NCBI RefSeq assembly: GCF_023242945.1
Contig: NZ_JALKFT010000019.1
Coordinates: forward strand, 41,647-105,646
DNA length: 64,000 bases
Source of the DNA: Frankia umida
Lineage (GTDB): Bacteria; Actinomycetota; Actinomycetes; Frankiales; Frankiaceae
Direction: 5' to 3'
Part shown: piece by piece, positions 17,701 to 26,000 of the stretch
Layout: each line of letters begins with the position of its first letter
Numbering within the stretch: the stretch's first letter is position 1
Notes under the pieces: generated by a model
Database searches by the model: none
Told to the model about the DNA's origin: nothing
The model's input: only the letters and a program-made list of their open reading frames with translations
Program-made: the position numbers and the translations under genes

Positions 17701-20078
17701 CGGCGCAGTTCATCCAGCGCGGCGCGCACGCTGTCCTCCCGCCCGCAGATGATCGACTGATGCGGGCAGTTGTCGTGCGACAGGACGACCTCGTCGAGGT
17801 GCGCGATCACCGCGCCCGCCTGCTCGGCGCCGCAGCCCAGCGCCCCGAAGGCGACCCCGGGCACCTCGAGGGAGGCGGGGTCGAACCCGGCGATGAACGA
17901 GTCGGCGAAGGCGTCGGTGACCAGCCCGCAGGAGATCATCGCGTTCCACTCGCCGATGCTGTGCCCGCCGACGAGGTCGGGGACGATACCGAGCCGGCGC
18001 AACGCGAGGTCGAGGACCCGGCCGATTTCGATGCTCGCCACGCCATGCTGCCCCAGCCCGGCGGTGTCAGTGGCGTTGGGTCTGTCAAGGCCGAAATGGT
18101 CGCAGACGTCGTCGACGCGCGGGGTGAAGTTGTCCTCGAGCCCGCAGAACAGGAACGCCGTCTGCCCGGCGCCGGCCGGGTTCGCCGGGTCGAGCAGGCC
18201 GGTGGGGCTGAACCACAGGTCGTTGCGGCCCCGCCAGGGCGTTCCTCGTCCGACCGCGCTGCGGGCGAGGGCGAGACGCCGCGCGTTCGGCGCGACCAGC
18301 GCCAGTCGCCAGGGCCCGCCGGTGGGCGGGGCCGCGGCGTCGTCGCGGGCCAGCAGTTCGGCATCGGGCCGGTCCAGCTGGGCGAGAAGATCGTCTGGCC
18401 CGGAACCGGCCAGCAGCAGCACCCGTTCGGCGCCCGCGTCCGCCCCCAGCTCACCGGACGACACCACCACGCCGGACGGCGAGGCGGCGGCGGACGACGC
18501 GGCCGTGGGAGCGGGGAAGGTGCGGGCGGCGGTGACCGGGATGTCCGGCGGGGCCTCCTCGACGACGAGGTGCGCGTTGATGCCGCCGAAACCGAAGGCG
18601 TTGACGCCGGCCCGGCGCGGACCCCCGCCCGCCGGTTCGGCCCAGGGGGTGGCGGTGCGCACGGGGGCGAAGCGGCTGGCGGCGAAGGCCGGATGTGGTT
18701 CGTCGCAGTGCAGTGTGGGTGGCAGTGTCCGGTGGTGCAGCGCGAGGGCCGTCTTGATCAGACCGGCCGCGCCCGCCGCCGGCATCGCGTGGCCGATCAT
18801 GGACTTGACGGACCCGAGGCCGATGCCACCCACGTCAGCGGCCGCGGCCTGGCCGAAGACCTCGGCGAGGGTGGCGAGTTCCACCGCGTCACCGGCGGGG
18901 GTGGCGGTGCCGTGCGCCTCGACCAGGCCGATCGCGCCGGGGGCGGTCGGGTCGAGTCCGGCGTCCGCCCAGGCCCGTCGCACGGCGAGGACCTGACCGC
19001 TGGTGTCGGGGGCCATCAGCGAGGCACCGCGCCCGTCGCTGGACGCCCCGGCGCCGCGCAGCACCGCGTAGACGCGGTCGCCGTCGCGGCGGGCGTCGTC
19101 CAGCCGGCGCAGCACCAGCATGCCCACGCCCTCGCCGATGACGATGCCGTCGGCGCGCCGGTCGAACGGCCGGATCACCTCGCTCGGTGACAGCGCCCGC
19201 AGCAGCGTGAACACACTCCAGAACGACGCCTCATGGACGAGATGGGCGCCACCGACGATCATCGCGTCGGTCCGGTGGGAGCCGAGGTCGCGCAGCGCCG
19301 ACTCGACGGCGATCAGCGACGAGGCGCAGGCCGCGTCCACCGTGTAGGCGGGTCCGCGCAGGTCGAGCCGATTCGCGATCCGGGACGCGGCGAGGTTGGG
19401 CACCAGGCCGATCGACGCCTCGGCGCGCACCGGCCCAAGCTGGTCACAGAAGGCCGCGCGGACCCGTTCGACGGCGTCCGCCGGCAGGTCCGGCAGCACC
19501 TCCCGCAGGGTCGTGACGAGCTGACGTGAGGTGCGGACCCGCTGTTCGAGCCGGGCCACGCCGGAGCCGACGTAGCCACCGCGGCCGAGGACCACGCCGA
19601 CCCGGTCGGCGTCACCGAGCCGGTCCGCTCCCCCGGCGTCCGTGATCGCCTCGGCGGCCAGGCGCAACGCGAGCAGCTGGTCGGGTTCGGCCCAGTCCAC
19701 GGCGTTCGGGACGATGCCGAACGCCGTCGGATCGAAGGCCGCCAGATCGTCCACGAACCCGCCACGCCGACAGTAGAACGCGCCCCCGTCAGCGGCCGAG
19801 CTCCCCGAGCCGTTCGGACCGCCCTGGCCGCTCAGGCCCGAGACACCGGAGCCGCCCAGCCCACCGGCCGCGGACGGCGCGGCGAAGTAGTCCTCGACGT
19901 CGAACCGGCCGGGGGGGATGGCGCCCACCGCGTCCACCCCGCCGACGATGTTGCGCCAGAAGGCACCGAGGTCGCCCGCGCCGGGAAACAGCGCCGACAT
20001 GCCGACGATGGCGATCGGCACCGCGCCACCCCGGCCCCCCGCTGCGCCGCCGGGATCCGGCGCGACGGGTTCAGGCAT
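14751..20078 (-). CDS. PUFA-synthase-like polyketide synthase B: KS-AT-DH-DH-PPTase
   Basis: 1775 aa. Domains in order: ketosynthase at about 17-480 with nucleophile Cys251 (DAACASSL), HGTATPAGDA and IGHAMPAAG; acyltransferase-like at about 635-960, with GGHSIGEW nucleophile near 708 but FLFCGLEDNF where GQGSQ is expected; Pro/Ser/Arg-rich repeat linker at about 960-1150; two dehydratase-type hotdog regions at about 1158 (MPHVVDHCFYR) and 1317 (FHGPGYQGVEH); C-terminal Sfp-type phosphopantetheinyl transferase with GIDVE near 1578 and WAAKEAAAKARG near 1618. The enzyme would condense, dehydrate and activate its own ACPs. Start ATG at 20078 overlaps the preceding stop by 8 nt. The double hotdog resembles PfaC, the AT and PPTase fusion does not. 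Confidence 0.9.
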   Translation of the reverse strand: MPEPVAPDPGGAAGGRGGAVPIAIVGMSALFPGAGDLGAFWRNIVGGVDAVGAIPPGRFDVEDYFAAPSAAGGLGGSGVSGLSGQGGPNGSGSSAADGGAFYCRRGGFVDDLAAFDPTAFGIVPNAVDWAEPDQLLALRLAAEAITDAGGADRLGDADRVGVVLGRGGYVGSGVARLEQRVRTSRQLVTTLREVLPDLPADAVERVRAAFCDQLGPVRAEASIGLVPNLAASRIANRLDLRGPAYTVDAACASSLIAVESALRDLGSHRTDAMIVGGAHLVHEASFWSVFTLLRALSPSEVIRPFDRRADGIVIGEGVGMLVLRRLDDARRDGDRVYAVLRGAGASSDGRGASLMAPDTSGQVLAVRRAWADAGLDPTAPGAIGLVEAHGTATPAGDAVELATLAEVFGQAAAADVGGIGLGSVKSMIGHAMPAAGAAGLIKTALALHHRTLPPTLHCDEPHPAFAASRFAPVRTATPWAEPAGGGPRRAGVNAFGFGGINAHLVVEEAPPDIPVTAARTFPAPTAASSAAASPSGVVVSSGELGADAGAERVLLLAGSGPDDLLAQLDRPDAELLARDDAAAPPTGGPWRLALVAPNARRLALARSAVGRGTPWRGRNDLWFSPTGLLDPANPAGAGQTAFLFCGLEDNFTPRVDDVCDHFGLDRPNATDTAGLGQHGVASIEIGRVLDLALRRLGIVPDLVGGHSIGEWNAMISCGLVTDAFADSFIAGFDPASLEVPGVAFGALGCGAEQAGAVIAHLDEVVLSHDNCPHQSIICGREDSVRAALDELRRAGVLGRLLPFRSGFHSPFFEPYQDVARAAIDATTFAEATVPIWSATTAAPYPRDHDEVRDLTLRHLVAPVRFRELLDELYASGVRAFVQVGVGSIAGFVDDTLRGREHLSLVSNTPKRSGLEQLRRVAAALWAEGAAPRLDLLPCRTRPTPPAPPVGTGAPVTPPGRRVQLPRGAGRPVPLRLGTPLVRLGPAAADLLGRPSARTPQTPQAAPATVPVASPGTVASSGTVGSPGAVGSPVLAELQGVLADGDQALTAVVGRWNGAVPGSPAARDRSTSPGRRVAAPARPSRPSRPSRPSRPSVPARSAGSSRSAASNGLVGSSAPVGAGVPPGPPGAAGPSGAVPSSGLGAGPRTVVRRLSLASMPHVVDHCFYRQPPGWTDQSDRFPVVPMTEVLELMIAEAAALLPGRVPIGLRDVRALRWLAIEPAVEVTITLSGVEPAAVERGPRDGGTAAGEPEAVEAVRVSVEGYARGTVLFAAGYPSPPATSPTTADLPAPAGTPVLPDERAPRQQGPDLYRGRFLFHGPGYQGVEHIDGIASGGVRGRLRVPSASGALLDNAGQLFGYWAMEHLAQDSLLLPQSIADVRFFGPPPVVGEALDCVVRIRAVAERTVVADLELRRADGRCWAIITAWTDRRFANDAVLWTMVRSPELHTVAQPAGEGWLVALDRWSESASRELIVRHYLDAEARARLAALNPRAARGRLLGRIAAQDAVRRWLWDRGAGPVWAIEVGIDNDPLGAPRVRPLPVRAGVPVLDAPWVSLAHKPELAVALVSAAGSVGIDVERIVARAPGVERAALAPSEVDLLDRLAGDDDAARAVWFTRLWAAKEAAAKARGTGLAGRPRQFVVDGPYPAPPVWSSFPASGTAGPPLLLRVTVAGDLATGDQAVGDQAAGEPGDGGDRRSHGRWVALRTVDAAGRILPDDARIGSGRPDSAASADRADLPARYVVAWTSPEVEADVVAGRPGRAHQRDSVGERSFSR
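16983..17054. repeat. 18-bp degenerate minisatellite in synthase B linker
   Basis: Four degenerate copies of an 18-bp unit (best copies at 17019-17036 and 17037-17054), in frame within the Pro/Ser/Val-rich linker between acyltransferase and dehydratase regions. A second period of 9 bp (Arg-Pro-Ser repeats) lies at about 16795-16840. Confidence 0.7.
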
Positions 20079-23000
20079 CGAACGCCTCCGCGTCCGCGCA
20101 CATGTAGACCACCTGCGCGGGACCATCGAGCGGGCCGGCGAGCTCCGCGAGCAGCGCCTCGACCCCCTCGACCGGGTCGATCAGCCCGATGCCACGCCGG
20201 GCGTACTCGCGGGCGAGCTCCGGCGAGACCATCCCGCCGCCGGCGTGGGACGAACCCCAGGGGCCCCAGTCCACGCTGACGACCCGGCCGGCGAACCGCC
20301 CGGACGCCGCGCGGGCAAGCGTGTCGAGCGCGTCGTTACCGGCGGCGTAGTCGACCTGACCGCGGTTGCCGAACACACCGGCGACGCTGCCGAACAGGGC
20401 GACGAAACCGATGTCGTCGCGCGCCGCCGCGAGCAGCGCCCGCGCGCCGCCGACCTTCGTATCGTACACACGTTCGAAAGAGTCGGGCGTCTTGTCCCGC
20501 AGGAGCCGGTCGGCGAGCACCCCGGCACCGTGGATGATCCCGTCGAGCCGGCCATGGCGGGCGTAGACGTCGGCGACAACCGCCGCCACGGCCTCCGGGT
20601 CACGCACGTCCACCGCGTGATAGCGCACCGAGGAGCCGAACTGACCCAGCGTGGCCAGCGTCGCGCGCACCTCCCGTTCGGCGAGCAGCCGGGCGATCCG
20701 CGCCTCGATCTCCGCCGGGCGACGCACCCCCGCGGCGATGAACGCCCGGCGCAACGCCGGGGCGTCCGACGCGGACGCCGTCGCCGCGTCCTCCGGTCCG
20801 GTCGGCAGCGGTGTGCGACCCACCAGTTCGATCGCGCAGCCACTGCGGCGAGCCAGCTCCACCGCGACCCGGGCCGTGATCCCCCGTGCGCCGCCGGTCA
20901 GCAGCACCACCGCGGACGCGTCGAGGGCGGCGGGCAGCGCACCGCCGTCCGGTCCGGGGGCCGGGCGCAGCCGAACCACCGCCCGGGCGCCGTCCCGGTA
21001 GCCGACGACCAGCGGCCCGTCGGCGGTGAGCAGTTCGGTGAACAGACTGTCGGCGATGCCCCGCGGTTCCTCCTTGGGCTCCACGTCGACCAGCCGCAGC
21101 GTCAGTCCCGGCACCTCCTGGGCGATCGTGCGGACCAGCCCGGCCAGCCCCGCTCCGCGGGTCGGGCGCACCGCGGGCCGCTCGACCTCGATCTCACGCT
21201 CCGCCCCGTTGGCGACGCTGGCACCGGCGGCCCGGCCCGGCACCGCCGGCGTCGGGCAGCCGAAACGTCCGCCGTCGCCGGTGACCACCAGCACCCGCCG
21301 GCAGCCACCAAGCGCCGCGGCCCGCAGCGCCGGGAAGGCCGCCGGCAGCACCGCGTCCTCCTGGGCATCCGGATCGGCGGAGGCGATCCAGGCCAGACCA
21401 TCGGCGCCGGCCCCGGCCCGGATCTGGTCGACCAGTCCCCGGTCGTGCGCGGCGAGGATACGCACCTCGGCGCCGGCCCGTTCCAGCCGGGTCGCCAGCG
21501 CCAGGCCGACCCCGAGGCCACCCTCGACCAGCAGGAACCGAGCTCCGCGCAGGTCGGTGGCGCCCACCTGCGCGGGCGGTCCGGCCTCCCGTACCTCGAC
21601 GACGTACCGCCGCAGCGGGAACACACCGGACGGCTCGGCTTCAAGCGCACCGCCCGTGGACCGGGCCGCACCCGTGGCCGCGGCCCGGGAGACACCGGCC
21701 AACGCCGGCTGGGAGCTGCGATCATCGGAGCGGTGACCCGCAGAGGTCAGCGAGGCCTGTTCGGGCATGACGACATCGGCGAACGCCGGACCGGCGAAGG
21801 TCGCCGCGGTGCCGTTGGAGTTCGAGCCGCCCGTCGGCGTGCCGGCGAACGACCCGGTCCCGACCGGCGAGGCACCGCCCGGGGCCGACGGGCCCGGGCC
21901 GCCCGGTGCGGACGGGCCCGCCGACGCCGGATCAGCGGGGCCCTGGACCGGCACCCGGACCGGGTCCGCCACGGCCGCCGGCTCCCCCGGACCGGGGCGG
22001 GCGACGATCCAGTCGACGATGCCGCGCACCGTCTTGATCGCGGCCAGCTCCTCGACCACCGACTCGTCCAGCTCACCGGAACCCGGCGCCGCCAACCCCA
22101 ACCGACCGGCCAGCTCCCCGAGCACCTCCGTCCGCTTGATCGAGTCGATCGACAGATCAGCCTCAAGATCCAGATCAGGTTCGAGCATCTCCACCGGATA
22201 ACCGGTCTGCTCCGCGATCACCCCGACCACCACCTCGGACACCGCCACCCGGTCCAGCCCCACCGACGACGCCGCGGCGCCCCCGGTACCGCCACCCGCG
22301 ACATTGGACGGCGGGACGCCGGCGCTCACCGCGGCCGCCGGGGCCGCGGCCGGGGCGGAGCGGGCGACGATCCAGTCGACGATGCCGCGCACCGTCTTGA
22401 TCGCGGCCAGCTCCTCGACCACCGACTCGTCCAGCTCACCGGAACCCGGCGCCGCCAACCCCAACCGACCGGCCAGCTCCCCGAGCACCTCCGTCCGCTT
22501 GATCGAGTCGATCGACAGATCAGCCTCAAGATCCAGATCAGGTTCGAGCATCTCCACCGGATAACCGGTCTGCTCCGCGATCACCCCGACCACCACCTCG
22601 GACACCGCCACCCGGTCCAGCCCCACCGACGACGCCGCGGCGGCCGGCTCCACCGCTACCGACACAGCGGCGACCGGAACAACCCCGACCGGCACCCCAG
22701 CGCCGTTTCCACCCGCCGGTGACCCCTGACCCGCGGCCAGGCCCACCGGGCCGCCCACCGCCGCATCGGGACGGACCTGCGGCGGAACGCCCGCCCGGGC
22801 AGCGGACGCGACCGCCGGCACGACAGCCGCCGATGCCCCGGGCGTCGGTGCCACCGCCGTCCGGATGACAGCCGTCTGGGTGAGAGCCGCCGGGAGGGCG
22901 GCCGGTGGTGCCGCGGGATGGTCGGCGTACCCGGCCGGGTCGTAGCCCAGGTAGCCAAGTACGACATCGCGCTGCGCGGCGATCATCTCGCGGCTGGTTC

Positions 23001-26000
23001 GCAGGAAATCCAGGACGACGGCCTCCACCGGACCATCACCTCCAAACTCGGGCGTGGTCTCGGTCGTCGAAACATCGACCGTGGACGTGGGCGGTGGCGT
23101 GACGTTGGCCGACACCACCGGGCTGGTCAGGGATCGCGGCGTCGGTAGGGCGGGCGCCGGTCCGTGACCGTTGGACGAGCTGTCGACGGCATGCGCCGCA
23201 CCAGCGGTGACACTCACGGCGGTCACCGGAACGGCGGTGCCGCCCGGAACGGCGGTGGCGACCGCCGGCGCCGCGGTAGCGGTGGGAACAGCGCCGCCGG
23301 CCGGGGTGAGCTGGCGTGGCGGCTGCAGACCACCGGCGACATGGGTGCCGTCGACGGTGCGGACGTAGGCCCCGTCGATCGTCCAGCCAGGGCGGCGCGG
23401 GATGTCGCTCGCGGCGACGATCCGTGCGTCGCGGCCGACGAACAGGGGGGACGGATCGACGGCGACGCCGGCGGCGGCGAGTTCGGCGACGGCGAGCAGC
23501 AACCGGCGCACCCCGGACTCACCGGCGACATCGGTGGCGACCACCCGGTGCGGCCGCGTCCCGAGGATCTTCGAGACCAGCTGGGACAGCACGCGGCCGG
23601 GGCCCGCCTCGATGAACGTCCGCACACCGGCGGCGTACATCGCCTCGATCTGCTCGACGAACCGCACCGGCGCGGCGACCTGACCGGCGAGCGCCGCCCG
23701 GATCTCCGCCGGTGTGCTCGGATACGGCGCCGCGGTGGTGTTGGACCAGACGGTCCGGTGCGCGGACTCGACCCGGGTGTCGGCGAGCCGGGTGGCCAGG
23801 GTGCGCGCGGCGGCGGCCACCACCGGACTGTGGAAGGCGCAGGCCACCGGAATGCGCCGGGCCGTCAGACCGGCCTGCGCGAACGCCTCGATCGCCCGGG
23901 CCAGTGCCGCGGTCGGCCCGGAGACGGCGACCTGACGAGGCGCGTTGTGGTTGGCGACCACCACCACGGTGCCCTCGGCCCCGTCGGCGCGCAGGTCGGC
24001 GAGAACCGCCCGGACCTGCTCGATGGGAGCGGCCACGGCGGCCATCGCGCCGGGGTCGTCGCCCGCGGCGGCCAGGATCGCGCCGGCCCGCGCCTCGCTG
24101 AGCCCGATCAGGTCAGCCCGGTCGAGCACGCCGGCGGCGACCAGGGCGACGAGTTCGCCGTAGGAGTGGCCACCGACATGATCGGGTCGGATGCCCAGGC
24201 CCGCGAGCAGGTCGTGCATGGCCAGCCCGGCCAGGCCCAGGGTGGGCTGCGCGGCCCGGGTGTCGGTGATCGCCGCGGCCTGGGCGTCTCGTCCGGCGCG
24301 GGTGAAGGCCGCCGGCGGGAACATCGTGTCGACCCACTGGGGGGCGAGATCGAGGACCTCACGCAGCCGCGGGAACGCCACGAACAGGTCGGCGAGCATC
24401 CCCGGCCGCTGGCTGCCCTGACCGGGGAACAGCATCGCGGTCGCCCCCGGACCAACGTCATCGCCGGCGTCAGCGTCGTCGGCGCGGACGAACCGACCGG
24501 CCGTCGGGTCCGCGGTGAACGTGCGGGCCGCCTCGATCGCGCCCGGCAGGGCAGCCAGGTCGTCGACGACGAAGGCGACCTGGACCGGCCCGCCGCCGGC
24601 GCTGGCCGTGCGGGCGAGGTCACGCAGCCGCAGCGGATGGCCGGCCGTGGCGCTGGCGGTGACGAGCTGTGTGAGTCGGTCCAGGGCCCGGCCGGCGGCC
24701 GCCCGGTCGCCACCGCGGATCACGAACAGTTCCGCGGGCCACTGGTCGAGGCCGTGGCTGGGTTCCGGACCGCCGTCGTAGGCCGAGAGCACGACGTGGA
24801 AGTTCGTGCCGCCGAACCCGAACGCGGACACGCCGGCGTGACGGTCCGCGGCCGGCGCCACCCAGGGCTTGGCCGACCGGTCGAAGTAGAACGGGCTGGT
24901 GTCGGCCTGCCAGTAGGCGTTGGGGGTGTCGATGTGCAGCGTCGGCGGACGCACCCCGGTCTCCAGCGACTTCGCCACCTTGATCAGTCCGGCCAGGCCG
25001 GCGGCACACTTGGTGTGCCCGATCTGCGACTTCACCGAGCCCACCGCGCACGAACCGGGCTCGGCACCGTTGTCGACGAACATCTCGGTGAGGGTGGCGA
25101 GTTCGGTGCGGTCACCGACCACGGTGCCGGTGGCGTGCGCCTCGAGCAGACCGACGTCACGCGGGGAGATCCCGGCCCGGGAGTAGGCCCGTTCCAGCGC
25201 GCGGACCTGGCCCTCCTTACGCGGGGCGGTCAGGCCGAGCGCCCGCCCGTCGGACGAGCCGGCCACCGCGCGGATCACGGCGTGGATGCGGTCGCCGTCG
25301 CGCTCGGCGTCGGCGAGCCGCTTGAGCACCACGACCGCGGCGCCCTCGCCGAGGCTGGTGCCGTCGGCCCCGGAGTCGAAACTGCGGCACCGGCCGTTCG
25401 GCGACAGCGCGTGCACCGAGGAGAACAGCAGGAAGTCATGGGCGCCGGCGTGGGTGTCCACACCCCCGCACAGCACCAGGTCGGAGGTACCGGCGACCAG
25501 TTCCTTACAGCCGGTGTCCAGGGCGGCCAGCGACGACGCGCAGGCCGCGTCGACGGTGAAGTTCACCCCGCCGAGGTCGAGCCGGTTCGCGACCCGTCCG
25601 GCGATGACGTTCGCGAGCATGCCGGGGAAGGAGTCCTCGTCCAGCTCGGGCAGGAACGCCTCGAGCTCCGCCGGCAGGGAACCGAGCAGTCCCGGCCACA
25701 GGGAACGCATGCTGTAGGCGGCGGACAGGTCGGTACCGGCCTCGGTCCCGAACACCACCGACGCGCGCGACCGGTCGAACGGACGGCCTTCACCGTGGCC
25801 CTTCTGGGCCGTGTCGTATCCGGCGCCGCGCAACGCCCGCGCGGCGACCTCGAGCGCCAGCAGCTGGCTGGTCTCGATACTGCGCAGCGCCCGCGGCGGG
25901 ATGCCGTAGGCCAGCGCGTCGAACGGGATGCGCGGCAGGAAACCACCCCACTTCGACGGGGTGTGCCGGCCGGCGTCCTTGGTCACCGCGTCGGGACGGT

